Made by a program: the position numbers and the translations under genes
Notes under the pieces: generated by a model
The model's database searches: none
Told to the model about the DNA's origin: nothing
What the model saw: the letters and a program-made list of their open reading frames with translations, nothing else
Origin: Acinetobacter calcoaceticus DSM 30006 = CIP 81.8
GTDB lineage: Bacteria > Pseudomonadota > Gammaproteobacteria > Pseudomonadales > Moraxellaceae
DNA length: 64,000 bases
Assembly (NCBI RefSeq): GCF_000368965.1
Contig: NZ_KB849780.1
Span: 1,612,145 to 1,676,144, forward strand
Direction: 5' to 3'
Shown here: piece by piece, positions 35,983-44,712 of the stretch
How positions within the stretch are numbered: the first letter of the stretch is position 1
How the letters are laid out: each line of letters begins with the position of its first letter

Positions 35983-37562
35983 TCATTCTCAAAATCTGTA
36001 AATTCGGCAATTTTTTTAAATTTGATATGGCAACCTGCTGGTATCTGCGCCACCAAATCCCAATGGTGTTTAGCAACAGCGCCAATGACTGGATATCCAC
36101 CCGTTAAAGGGTGATCATTCATAAACAAAACCGGCTGACCACTCGGTGGAATCTGCAAAGCACCAATGCATGTGCCTTCACTTTCCAGTTCATGGGTAAT
36201 TTTGCGAGTTAAAGGCTGCTCACCTGAAAGTCTTAACCCAACGCGGTTGCTTTCATTGGTCACAAGCCACTCTTGCTCACAGAGCAGTTCAATACTGTCT
36301 TGTTCGAACCAGTCTGTGCGTGGTCCCATCACAATGTCTAGTTCAACCAACTCGCCAGCTTTTGGTAAATCGCTTTTGCCCACTTCATTTACACTAATGT
36401 TGGCGGCCTTCACCTGCCCTAGATAAATCGTATCTCCGAGCTTTAAAGGCTCAGGCCCCAACACTGCCAAGCTGTCAAATGAGGCACTATTGAGTACAGG
36501 TTCAACGTCTATGCCACCTCGAACTGCCAGATAGTTTCTTAAGCCTGCTGTTGGTGGCTGAATTTGAAATTCATCACCTTCATCCAGATCAATCGGTTGA
36601 TAGCTTTCAAAGTCGGCTGTTTGACCATCAGAAAATTTCACACGAATGTTTGAGATAGCTCCAGCCACCGCAATAACGCCAGCATGCTGCATTTTGGCTT
36701 TTAAGCCACCATTTAAAACTTCAATGACGGGTGTATCGGTTGGATTACCCAAAATACGGTTAGCACTATGCATGGCAGATAAGTCCATTGCACCAGCCAC
36801 GCCAACACCAATATTGGTCTGGTTTAAACGCCCTTCATCTTGAATGAGCATCTGTAGACTTGGCGCAGTAATCGTAAACAGTGGCGTAGATTGTTTAGGC
36901 TCAACCTTACGCGTGATTTGCTGCGGTACATTTACGGTTGTTGGGCGATGCGTAACATCTTCAAAATGAACAGTCATTCCCGGTAACAGCAATGCAGGAT
37001 TTTTACGCTCTAAATCCCACATTTTTTCTGATGTAGTACCAATAAGCTGCCAGCCACCCGGACTGTCTTTTGGGTAAATACCAGAGTATTTTCCAGCCAA
37101 GCCTAAAGAGCCTGACGGTATTTTTTTACGCGGAACGGTTAAGCGCGGAATATCGGTAAAAGGCTTATCTGGACTGCTCATATAAGCAAAACCCGGCGCA
37201 AAACCAATAAAAGCCACATTCCACACGCTTTGGTGATGTCTTCTAATCACATCAGCCACAGACAAACCTTGTAACTCAGCAACCTGAGCAAGGTCTTCAC
37301 CATCGTAACGAATCGGTACAATTACTTCTTGTCCGCTACGCTCAAATCCAGAATCAACTTTGAGACTCTGAATAGAAGCAACCAACGTTTTAAAATTGGT
37401 TTCGATCTCGTTAAAAAAAACCAAAATTGTTTTTGCAGCGGGGACTAAGTCTTTAATTCCATTCAATTGCGTATTTTGCAATTTATTGTACAACGCCAAA
37501 GTTTCCTCTAAGCTCGCGAGCTCAATCAGAAAACAATCGGCGTTTACCGATAAAAAACGCAT
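35979..37562 (-). CDS. PxpB-PxpC (KipI-KipA) fusion, 5-oxoprolinase/carboxyltransferase-type
   Basis: 527 residues. N-terminal PxpB/KipI (about 1-215: FIGFAPGFAYM, LTVPRKKIPSGSLGLAGKYSGIYP, PGGWQLIG) fused to PxpC/KipA (about 230-525: LQMLIQDEGR, GAMDLSAMHSANRILGN, PVIEVLNGG, RGGID, MGPRTDWF, PSGQPVLFMNDHPLTGGYPVIG). Separate PxpB and PxpC with PxpA form ATP-dependent 5-oxoprolinase. Fused and beside a biotin carboxylase, the pair may instead be a carboxyltransferase. PxpA is in the same operon, so either reading is possible. Confidence 0.88.
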   Translation of the reverse strand: MRFLSVNADCFLIELASLEETLALYNKLQNTQLNGIKDLVPAAKTILVFFNEIETNFKTLVASIQSLKVDSGFERSGQEVIVPIRYDGEDLAQVAELQGLSVADVIRRHHQSVWNVAFIGFAPGFAYMSSPDKPFTDIPRLTVPRKKIPSGSLGLAGKYSGIYPKDSPGGWQLIGTTSEKMWDLERKNPALLLPGMTVHFEDVTHRPTTVNVPQQITRKVEPKQSTPLFTITAPSLQMLIQDEGRLNQTNIGVGVAGAMDLSAMHSANRILGNPTDTPVIEVLNGGLKAKMQHAGVIAVAGAISNIRVKFSDGQTADFESYQPIDLDEGDEFQIQPPTAGLRNYLAVRGGIDVEPVLNSASFDSLAVLGPEPLKLGDTIYLGQVKAANISVNEVGKSDLPKAGELVELDIVMGPRTDWFEQDSIELLCEQEWLVTNESNRVGLRLSGEQPLTRKITHELESEGTCIGALQIPPSGQPVLFMNDHPLTGGYPVIGAVAKHHWDLVAQIPAGCHIKFKKIAEFTDFENE

Positions 37563-37594
37563 TTGCTTATCCTTTTAATTCTTCTTTAGTCCAA

Positions 37595-38410
37595 TTAGCC
37601 AATCCAAGCACGGTCAGGAATGTCGGTAATAAACATATGACCTGGTGCATGACTAATCGCAAAAGGAATTTTCGAGTTCATGACTGCCGCTTGCGGTGTT
37701 ACCCCACAAGCCCAAAATACTGGAATTTCACCTGCTTCAATGCGAGAGGCATCACCAAAGTCAGGCTTATTTACATCCTGAATTCCTAAGCTTTCAGGAT
37801 GCCCAATATGTACAGGTGCACCATGTACACTTGGCATACGCGCGGTAATTTTTACCGCTTCACTAATTTGATGAGATGGAATCGGTCGCATTGAAACCAC
37901 CATATTTCCAGAAATACGCCCTGCTGCCTGGCACTGAATATTGCTCAGATACATCGGCACATTGGTGTCATCATGAATATGGCGAACTTCAATACCCGCT
38001 TCTTGCAAAGCCGTTTCAAATGAAAAACTACAACCAATTAAGAAAGTCACCAAATCTGGATGCGCATTATAAATCTCGCTTGCATCGGTCACTTCATCAA
38101 CCATTTCGCCATCTTTCCAAACGCGATAACGCGGGAAATCGGTGCGGATGTCTGAGTCTGCGGCAAGCTTGGTTGCATAAATGCCTTCTTCGAGCACATC
38201 AAGCACTGGACAGCTTTGTGGGTTGCGATGTGCGTAAAGAAGGAAATCGTAAGCCCACTCTTTTGGCACCGAAATCATGTTGACCTGTGTCATGCCCGCA
38301 GCCATCCCTGCTGTCGGTTTATCAAAACCAGCACGGATTTTTAAACGCGCATCTAAAGCGGCTTCAAGCTGAGCTGGGTCGACTTTAATATCCTTATACA
38401 TTGTGCTCAT
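37595..38410 (-). CDS. DUF1445 family putative hydro-lyase (D-glutamate cyclase-like)
   Basis: 271 residues, homologue of B. subtilis Ycs[34 protein letters not shown] is the family N-terminal half (only motif regions given), with the Cys in LIGCSFSFE and the end [15 protein letters not shown] vertebrate relative cyclises D-glutamate to 5-oxo-D-proline, which fits an operon for 5-oxoproline turnover. It lies 2 bases downstream of the pxpA stop. Confidence 0.85.
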   Translation of the reverse strand: MSTMYKDIKVDPAQLEAALDARLKIRAGFDKPTAGMAAGMTQVNMISVPKEWAYDFLLYAHRNPQSCPVLDVLEEGIYATKLAADSDIRTDFPRYRVWKDGEMVDEVTDASEIYNAHPDLVTFLIGCSFSFETALQEAGIEVRHIHDDTNVPMYLSNIQCQAAGRISGNMVVSMRPIPSHQISEAVKITARMPSVHGAPVHIGHPESLGIQDVNKPDFGDASRIEAGEIPVFWACGVTPQAAVMNSKIPFAISHAPGHMFITDIPDRAWIG

Positions 38411-38412
38411 CC

Positions 38413-39177
38413 TTATGCTTTGTTTACAAATGGGCGGATTTCAATATTGTTTTTTACAAGCTCGGCTTTAATAGCTGCTGACATTTCTAATGCACCGTCA
38501 GTGTCGCCATGTAAGCAAATCGTGTCGGCTTGAATTGGGGTAAATACGCCGTCAATTGACTCAACTCCACCGTTTTTAAGCATTGAAACCACACGACTGG
38601 CAACAAATGCCGAGTCGTGTAAAACCGCTCCTTCTAGGCGGCGAGAAACCAGTGAACCATCGCTGTTATACGCACGGTCAGCAAATGCTTCAGACACGAC
38701 TTTTAAACCAGCCGCTCGTGCTTGTTCCACTAAGTTTGATCCAGCCAAAGCCACTAGCACCAGTTCAGGGTTATACATTTTAATTGCATCAATCACTGCG
38801 GCTGCCTGAGCTTGGTCATGTGCAATGGTATTGTAGAGCGCGCCATGTGGTTTAACGTATTGCACTTTTGAGCCTGCCACTTTAGCCAAACCATCGAGTG
38901 CAGAAATTTGGTAAAGCACATCGGCAATCAATTCGTCACGGGACAAATCCATATTACGGCGGCCAAAGCCTACAAGGTCTGGGTAAGACACGTGGGCCCC
39001 AATAGTCACACCAAGCTCAACGGCTTTACGAACCGTTTTTAAAATGCCGAGTGGGTCGCCCGCATGAAAGCCACAAGCAATATTGGCACTGGTCACGACA
39101 GGTAAAATCTGGTCATCATTACCCATTTTCCATGAGCCAAAGCTTTCACCCAAATCACTATTTAAATCTACAAACAT
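38413..39177 (-). CDS. pxpA: 5-oxoprolinase subunit A (LamB/YcsF family)
   Basis: 254 residues, TIM-barrel-like. Signature [18 protein letters not shown] at the N-terminus, [45 protein letters not shown] and the terminal CLHGDTDGA are all intact. It opens the oxoproline ring with PxpBC and ATP in characterised systems. Between the NRAMP transporter and the DUF1445 gene, the same neighbours as B. subtilis ycsF-ycsG-ycsI-kipI-kipA. Confidence 0.93.
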   Translation of the reverse strand: MFVDLNSDLGESFGSWKMGNDDQILPVVTSANIACGFHAGDPLGILKTVRKAVELGVTIGAHVSYPDLVGFGRRNMDLSRDELIADVLYQISALDGLAKVAGSKVQYVKPHGALYNTIAHDQAQAAAVIDAIKMYNPELVLVALAGSNLVEQARAAGLKVVSEAFADRAYNSDGSLVSRRLEGAVLHDSAFVASRVVSMLKNGGVESIDGVFTPIQADTICLHGDTDGALEMSAAIKAELVKNNIEIRPFVNKA

Positions 39178-39211
39178 GGCATTATTCCTTTATTACTTAA
39201 CAAAGTCTGGC

Positions 39212-40444
39212 TTAAAGCTTGGTCAAATAGTTAAACACTGTCGTAAACGACATATAGCCCATCCACCACGTCAACAGACATGTTAATCCACCCAAAATAA
39301 GTAACCATTTTGGATAGTTATAATTACCCATTAAATCTTTACGGCATGCAGCAACATACACAAAAATTGTAAGACCAATTGGCAACACTAAACCGTTAAA
39401 ACCACCCACAAAAATGAGTAGACCTGCTGGAGTTGCGCCCAATAACACATAGAGCAATAAAGCCAATGCGATAAAAGTAATGGTCGTATAGTTGTTTTGT
39501 TTTGGTGTTAAGTTCTTTTTAAACACGTTAAAGAATGACACTGAAGTATATGCTGCACCAATAGTGCTACTAATGCCGGCTGCCCAGAAAATTAAACCAA
39601 ATAATTTAAAACCAAATGTACCTGCTGCATATTGGAATGCTTGAGCTGCTGGGTTGGCATCATGGCTGGCTAAATCAATATTTGCACCACTCACCACCAC
39701 ACCTAAAAAAGCCAAGAACAACACATAACGCATGATGCCGACAACAATAATGCCCTTGGTTGCAGCTTTAGCGACTTCATCGATATTTTCAGGGCCAACC
39801 GCACCTTTATCGAGTAAACGGTGTGCGCCTGCATAGCAGATATAGCCACCAACCGTACCGCCCACAATGGTGGTAATAATGGCAAAGTCGATCTGGTCTG
39901 GAGCAAAGGTTTGATGTACAGCTTGACCCACAGGAGGCATCACAATCACGGCAACAATAATGATCAGGAGAATTTTAAGCAATCCCAACACGATCATGCT
40001 TTTATCCATGGCAAGCGTTGCTTTTCTTGAAGCAAAAATCAAAATGGCTAAGGCACCACTTAAAATACCGCCCCACTTTGTGTCTAGACCAAAAAGTGCA
40101 TTTAGACCTAAAGCCGCACCTGCAATGTTACCGATACTAAAGAAAAAACCACCTAGAATGACCAGAAAAGCCAGTAAGTAACCACTGCCGGGAATTGCTT
40201 TATTGGCAATATCCGATGCACGCATTTGAGTGAGTGTGACCACTCGCCAAATATTTTGTTGAACCACATAATCAATCAGAATGGAAACTAAAATGGCAAA
40301 GCCAAATGCCGCGCCTAACTTCACTGTAAATACAGCAGTTTGGGTTAAAAAGCCTGGCCCCATTGCAGAGGTCGCCATCATAAAGATTGAGGCAACAATG
40401 GCCCATTGGCGATCTGATAAAAAAGAAGATTTCAGTAAAGACAT
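39212..40444 (-). CDS. NRAMP-family transporter (YcsG-like)
   Basis: About 410 residues from the ATG at 40444 (GAGGAA 9 bases upstream; an in-frame ATG at 40465 has no ribosome site). About 11 membrane helices; the first helix has SAMGPGFLTQTAVFT in place of the metal-binding DPGN motif of true Mn/Fe transporters, and helix 6 has a matching loss. As the first gene of the pxp operon, it more likely imports the organic substrate than a metal. Confidence 0.82.
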   Translation of the reverse strand: MSLLKSSFLSDRQWAIVASIFMMATSAMGPGFLTQTAVFTVKLGAAFGFAILVSILIDYVVQQNIWRVVTLTQMRASDIANKAIPGSGYLLAFLVILGGFFFSIGNIAGAALGLNALFGLDTKWGGILSGALAILIFASRKATLAMDKSMIVLGLLKILLIIIVAVIVMPPVGQAVHQTFAPDQIDFAIITTIVGGTVGGYICYAGAHRLLDKGAVGPENIDEVAKAATKGIIVVGIMRYVLFLAFLGVVVSGANIDLASHDANPAAQAFQYAAGTFGFKLFGLIFWAAGISSTIGAAYTSVSFFNVFKKNLTPKQNNYTTITFIALALLLYVLLGATPAGLLIFVGGFNGLVLPIGLTIFVYVAACRKDLMGNYNYPKWLLILGGLTCLLTWWMGYMSFTTVFNYLTKL

Positions 40445-40465
40445 ATTAATGCGTTCCTCATCCAT

Positions 40466-40804
40466 TTGAGCTTAACAACGCTATTTTCAGGTTGAACCAA
40501 GAACATCATTTTTCCCAAACAATATTCTTTAATCCTTTTAAATGACAAAGATTCCCTGTTCCCCAATCAACACAATCGGTGATCAAATCTTGTATCTAAA
40601 ATAAAAACATAGCTAATCCCTACGGACAATAAGACTTTTTACATAAAATAAAAAATTAAATGTTTGATTTTAAACAATTTAATATGTATTAAAAAATCAG
40701 GATAAGCTTTACTTATCAAACTTCATAAGCTGCTTTTATGACTTTGCATGCAAGCAGCCTATTTAAAATAAGAAAAAATATTTTATGAAAAATAATAACA
40801 GCGC
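40466..40804. promoter_or_regulatory. Promoter region of the pxp operon
   Basis: About 340 AT-rich bases after the LysR stop. An imperfect GCTGCTT...AAGCAGC hairpin (40731-40759) contains the palindrome TTGCATGCAA and lacks a U-run. This is where a LysR operator would be expected, but no clear sigma-54 or T-N11-A site could be fixed. Confidence 0.4.
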
Positions 40805-41716
40805 TTATTTTTGGATTTTCTCATTGAGGCTTTTCATGGCACTTTCCGACACTTTAACCGCAACCTCTGTCAATTTCTCTTTCAAGGCAACGTCATTCCC
40901 GTGAATATAGATCGAGGTAAAATGAAAGGTCTTTAACTGAATGGGCGTATTTAATATTTCTAATCGACCATCCGTTATTTCTTTCAACGCCGTTAAGGTC
41001 GGTACTACAGCAATGCCTAAGCCCTGTTCGGCTAAACGCAATAAAGTTGCTAATGAATAACTGGTAATTGAAAGTGGTTCATCAACACCTAGTTCTTTCA
41101 TTCTGGCTTTCAATTCTTTATAGGGATAGGTAATTTTGGGGTAAGTTAAAATGGTATGAGACATGAGAGCTTTAAAAGACATTTGAGCCACACAGCCTTT
41201 AAATGACGGTGAAGCCAAGAAACTCAGCTCAAAGTCACACAATGCCTGTTCAATACATTCAAAAGCCAACGTTGGCCCAAGCAAAAAGGCCATGTCCAAG
41301 TCCCCTGTCCGAACGCCTTCTTGTAAATTAGGTGTTAGATCGACCACAATTTCGACTGAAACTTTTGGAAACTCTTGTTGAACTTTTTCGATGTATTCGA
41401 CCAACCACATATAAACAATCGTTTCAGAAACACCTAAACGAATTGTTCCCGTCAAGTGCTGGTTTTCAGTAAGCTCTGCGACAAGGTCGGTTTCCAACCG
41501 CATAAACTTTTCAGCATATTTAAATAATGTGATGCCTTTATGAGTCAGTTTAAATTTTCGCAAACTTCGGTCTAAAACTTTAAAACCTAATTCATTTTCA
41601 AGAGATGTGATTTTTTGAGATACCGCAGGCTGGGTGGTTTGCAATTTAGTTGCAGCCTTATTGAAGCTATTTAACGTCACAACCCAATAAAATGCTTCAA
41701 GATTCTTTAAATTCAC
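40805..41716 (-). CDS. LysR-family regulator of the pxp operon
   Basis: 303 residues. HTH at 1-60 (NLEAFYWVVTLNSFNKAATKLQTTQPAVSQKI) and an effector domain from about 90 (GTIRLGVSETIVYMWL). It lies upstream of and on the same strand as the NRAMP-pxp operon, 340 bases away, so it probably controls that operon. The ligand is unknown. Confidence 0.88.
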   Translation of the reverse strand: MNLKNLEAFYWVVTLNSFNKAATKLQTTQPAVSQKITSLENELGFKVLDRSLRKFKLTHKGITLFKYAEKFMRLETDLVAELTENQHLTGTIRLGVSETIVYMWLVEYIEKVQQEFPKVSVEIVVDLTPNLQEGVRTGDLDMAFLLGPTLAFECIEQALCDFELSFLASPSFKGCVAQMSFKALMSHTILTYPKITYPYKELKARMKELGVDEPLSITSYSLATLLRLAEQGLGIAVVPTLTALKEITDGRLEILNTPIQLKTFHFTSIYIHGNDVALKEKLTEVAVKVSESAMKSLNEKIQK

Positions 41717-41807
41717 GTTTCATCCTGTCTTAAAAAACTCCTCTACTTTTATAGTATGGGAGTTCTTAGCGTGATTAGGCTAGCAATAAATAAATTTTTA
41801 ACTAAAG

Positions 41808-41987
41808 TTAGCCATCCAAATTTTTAAATGCTTTAGAAAGCTGACTAATTGTTTTGATCTGTTTTGAATAACGGCGGCATGACCGGCAGGTCAATAAATG
41901 CAGCTGTAAACCACTTTGCTCACGTAATAACAATGGTCTATCTTGCTTTTCAGACAACAGTTGAGTGGCTTGTCGACATGTCAGCAT
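41808..41987 (-). CDS. Small zinc-finger (ZAS-type) anti-sigma candidate
   Basis: 59 residues from the ATG at 41987 (AGGAGG 7 bases before). MLTCRQATQLLSEKQD is the usual opening of anti-sigma zinc fingers; the H-x3-C-x2-C motif is seen as HLLTCRSC. There is no membrane span, so it would be a soluble one-domain anti-sigma. It overlaps the sigma gene by 7 bases (ATGCTGA), a typical sigma/anti-sigma arrangement. Confidence 0.75.
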   Translation of the reverse strand: MLTCRQATQLLSEKQDRPLLLREQSGLQLHLLTCRSCRRYSKQIKTISQLSKAFKNLDG

Positions 41988-42598
41988 GAACAATCCTCCT
42001 TCAATAACCATTTATTTTCTAAACATTCCCTTAGTCGGGTACGACTTCGATACATCAACACATTAAAGTTTGAGATAGACAATTCCAACTTGCTACAAAT
42101 TTCGTTGGAGCTCAGCTCTATCACTTCTCTCAACATAAAAACTTGAGCATATTTGGCAGGTAAATGATTTAAACAAGCTTCAAAAATTATCCAGAAATCT
42201 GCCTGCTCCATCATTTCTTCAGGGTTTTGCCATGCTTGAGGTGCTTCATATTTATGCCAGTGTCCTGACGCATCGAACAACTCGTCGATACTGAGTTCGC
42301 TTTCCTCATCTTTAAATAATTCAGACATTGCGACCAAACGTGACTTTTGCCGAATCACATCAATAATTTTATTTTTTAAAATGGCAAACACCCATGTTTT
42401 AAACGCAGCACGTCCTTTAAATGAATCTAAATGTTGGAACGCACTTGTTAATGCCTCTTGCACCACATCTTCAGCCTGAGGAAGCGAGGAAAGCTGTAAA
42501 AAAGCAAATTTTATCATTTGCTGTCTTAAGTCTTGTAAAAAGGCTGGATTATGCAGCTGATCCCCTATTTCTTCATGATCTGATGCTACGGCAGTCAT
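41981..42598 (-). CDS. ECF sigma factor of the hvf operon
   Basis: 205 residues. Sigma-70 region 2 at about 25-95 (FLQLSSLPQAEDVVQEALTSAF, then GRAAFKTWVFAILKNKIIDVIR) and region 4 at about 140-200 (LPAKYAQVFMLREVIELSSNEIC, then NFNVLMYRSRTRLRECL). A Cys-containing tail ends the protein. It is 2 bases after hvfC. Two TGTAA-N16-CG(T/A)CTA promoters in front of hvfA and hvfD are the obvious targets, giving positive autoregulation. Confidence 0.9.
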   Translation of the reverse strand: MTAVASDHEEIGDQLHNPAFLQDLRQQMIKFAFLQLSSLPQAEDVVQEALTSAFQHLDSFKGRAAFKTWVFAILKNKIIDVIRQKSRLVAMSELFKDEESELSIDELFDASGHWHKYEAPQAWQNPEEMMEQADFWIIFEACLNHLPAKYAQVFMLREVIELSSNEICSKLELSISNFNVLMYRSRTRLRECLENKWLLKEDCSC

Positions 42599-42600
42599 TC

Positions 42601-43356
42601 TTATACCTCTTTAAACTTATGGGGAGCCTGAATTAATCGCAGTCGAATTAACAGTGCTTTTAATTCTTGAACTTGCAGATAAATGTGATGTTCAGACAAG
42701 TCAGTAAGTACAGATTGAATGAGTATATGAATATCTTGGTCAGTTAGCTTTATATTTTGAGTCAACTGTTCAATCACCATAGCAAACAAAGGCGAAAGCT
42801 GTTCAATACATACTTTATCTTGTTCATCTCGCCAGACCATAATCGCCCCGAGCATAGGCTCGACCTGTTCTGGAGTCATTAAAGTTGTCCACGTATAAAC
42901 GGGATATTGATAAACCAATACCCATACCTTCGTGGTTAACTGCCAATCATAGTTCTCATCCAAGACTACTTTTTCAATTTCAACAGTATCTAAATACAAC
43001 TCAAGCCATTCAAACTGCAACAACTCAGCCAACCAAGGATATTCTTGCAATATTGGGTGCTGCTGATCTGTCAAAGACTCTCTAAACTCCAGAGAAATAT
43101 CATTATACAAAGGTGAGCGACACTGGGCTTTTTGAAAAAATTCTGAGAGTAATTGTTGCCACTTTAATTCTGGCAACATTGCACGAGCTACGGGATAAAC
43201 TAACTCAATAAATGAGCTGACATTATTAAAAAGCAAGTCCCGATAAATTTGCATTCGCTCGGCAGGAAGAGCTTGAGGTAATTCCAAATCAGGATCTCTA
43301 ATCCAGTCACAAAACTGTTGTTGCATGGTTTGGAAGGATATTTGATTTTCCTTCAT
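42601..43356 (-). CDS. hvfC: HvfC, DUF2063 partner of the MNIO enzyme
   Basis: 251 residues from the ATG at 43356 (AGGAG 7 bases upstream). DUF2063 N-terminal region MQQQFCDWIRDP, ERMQIYRDLLFNNVSSFIELVYPVAR-type helix bundle, and a C-terminal winged-helix-like part. In characterised systems it recruits the precursor peptide to HvfB/BufB for Cys modification. It starts 50 bases inside the end of hvfB, a long overlap for coupled translation. Confidence 0.9.
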   Translation of the reverse strand: MKENQISFQTMQQQFCDWIRDPDLELPQALPAERMQIYRDLLFNNVSSFIELVYPVARAMLPELKWQQLLSEFFQKAQCRSPLYNDISLEFRESLTDQQHPILQEYPWLAELLQFEWLELYLDTVEIEKVVLDENYDWQLTTKVWVLVYQYPVYTWTTLMTPEQVEPMLGAIMVWRDEQDKVCIEQLSPLFAMVIEQLTQNIKLTDQDIHILIQSVLTDLSEHHIYLQVQELKALLIRLRLIQAPHKFKEV

Positions 43357-44170
43357 AGCCACTCTCCTGTTGTTGAATTATTTTAATTTTGGCTAGTTCC
43401 TCTTCTAGCTCTCGCCATGATGGAATATTAAAGTCGCGTTCCAATAAGGTCGGTTTTATTCCGCATACTTGGTAGGTATATCTCAATAGCTCCCAAACGC
43501 GGTCACAAACCTCTGCACCATGCGTATCAATTAATAAATTTTTCTGAACTTGTTCATGCCCAGCAATATGTAAATAACGGATTCTCTCTTTTGGCATCTC
43601 CCGAATAAATCCAAATGCATCACTGCCATGATTAATACTGTTGACATAGACATTATTTACATCCAGAAGCAAATCACAGTCTGCATATTGAAGAACTTCA
43701 CGGATAAATTCCGCTTCACTCATTTCAGCATTGGGCATTAAATAAGTAGAAACATTCTCTATGACTAATCTTCTTCCTAAAATATCTTGAACACGTAAAA
43801 TACGTTCAGCGACATATTTAACAGCCGCTTCGGTCATGGGGATTGGCAACAAATCATATAAGTAGCCCCCATCATTTGTATAACTTAAATGTTCAGAATA
43901 AATAGAGACATCATATTGTTCTAAAAAGCTTTTTATTTTGCTGATAAATTCAAGATTCAGTGGATGAGGACCGCCAATAGACAATGACAAGCCGTGACAA
44001 ATTAATGGGGCTTTTTCAACACACTGTGCGAGTAATTTCGCATGTCGACCACCAAAACCTAGCCAGTTTTCAGGAGCAACTTCGATAAAGTCCGGACATG
44101 TTTTTGCATCTAAAAACGAATCTATAAAATCACGCCTTAAACCAAGCCCTACGCCTGACAAATCCATCAT
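43307..44170 (-). CDS. hvfB: HvfB, multinuclear non-heme iron oxidase (MNIO, DUF692)
   Basis: 287 residues from the ATG at 44170 (AAAAGGAG 8 bases upstream), shorter than the longest frame. TIM-barrel oxidase with the conserved iron-ligand blocks HGLSLSIGG, SEHLSYT, ENVSTYL, DVNNVYVNS, HIAGHE and DTHG. In oxazolin/bufferin RiPP pathways this enzyme turns Cys residues of the precursor into thioamide-oxazolone groups that bind copper. It follows hvfA by 69 bases. Confidence 0.93.
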   Translation of the reverse strand: MMDLSGVGLGLRRDFIDSFLDAKTCPDFIEVAPENWLGFGGRHAKLLAQCVEKAPLICHGLSLSIGGPHPLNLEFISKIKSFLEQYDVSIYSEHLSYTNDGGYLYDLLPIPMTEAAVKYVAERILRVQDILGRRLVIENVSTYLMPNAEMSEAEFIREVLQYADCDLLLDVNNVYVNSINHGSDAFGFIREMPKERIRYLHIAGHEQVQKNLLIDTHGAEVCDRVWELLRYTYQVCGIKPTLLERDFNIPSWRELEEELAKIKIIQQQESGYEGKSNILPNHATTVL

Positions 44171-44239
44171 GGTGATTTCTCCTTTTGGAAACGATGCCGA
44201 CACTTACCAGAAGGCCGGCATCATCCATGATCAGATTGT

Positions 44240-44548
44240 TTACTTAGCGCCGCACTTACCGTCAGCGACTTTTTTATCTGCACCGCACTTGCCGTCCGTT
44301 GCTTTTTTGGTTGCTCCACATTTTCCATCAGCTGCTTTTTTATCTGCACCACATTTTGCTTCGGCAGACTTTTCGTGGTTTTTCATTTTGCTAGCACCGC
44401 ATTTTGCTTCACCGCATTTTCCATCTGCTGCTTTGGTTGCATGTGCTTCGGTTCTTGTATGGGTTGCTGCTACCGCCACTTGTGTAGCGCCAGCAACTGA
44501 TAGTGCTAATAATGCCGCCACTGAAGTCATTGAGTTGAGTTTGTTCAT
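44240..44548 (-). CDS. hvfA: HvfA, Cys-repeat precursor peptide with signal sequence
   Basis: 102 residues. Signal peptide MNKLNSMTSVAALLALSVAGA, ending AVA before ATHT. The mature part is Lys/Ala/Gly-rich with six Lys-Cys-Gly motifs: four of form DGKCG and two EAKCG. The H. influenzae precursor HvfA carries EGKCG repeats modified by HvfB/HvfC; DGKCG is the same motif with Asp for Glu. The product is probably a copper-binding periplasmic peptide. First gene of the operon, behind an ECF promoter. Confidence 0.9.
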   Translation of the reverse strand: MNKLNSMTSVAALLALSVAGATQVAVAATHTRTEAHATKAADGKCGEAKCGASKMKNHEKSAEAKCGADKKAADGKCGATKKATDGKCGADKKVADGKCGAK

Positions 44549-44600
44549 TTTAGTATTCCTTTAAAGATAAATTCTCGGTTTGTACATTTGTACGTATAGT

Positions 44601-44628
44601 TAGACGGACCAAATCCTTTTTTATTACA
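44601..44628 (-). promoter_or_regulatory. ECF sigma promoter of hvfABC-sigma-anti-sigma
   Basis: On the minus strand TGTAAT-N16-CGTCTA, the -35 and -10 pattern of many ECF factors, 52 bases before the hvfA ATG. It is matched by the divergent promoter at 44651-44678. A GTACATTTGTAC palindrome lies at 44582-44593. Confidence 0.75.
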
Positions 44629-44650
44629 CCGTAAATAAAAAAAAATTTTA

Positions 44651-44678
44651 TGTAAGAAATACAGTCTTTATCCGACTA
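44651..44678 (+). promoter_or_regulatory. ECF sigma promoter of hvfD
   Basis: TGTAAG-N16-CGACTA on the plus strand: same elements and same 16-base spacer as the hvfA promoter on the other strand, so both units belong to one ECF regulon. Confidence 0.72.
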
Positions 44679-44712
44679 ATTAATATTCAATCGCATCGGA
44701 TGTGAAATTATC

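Noticed and set aside
40731..40759. Terminator of the LysR gene at the TTGCATGCAA hairpin
   Set aside because: The stem is imperfect and lacks a U-run on the minus strand, so I list it only within the promoter region.
44169..44564. Plus-strand frame with repeats opposite hvfA
   Set aside because: It is the antisense of the HvfA repeats; the minus strand has signal peptide, ribosome site, promoter and operon context.
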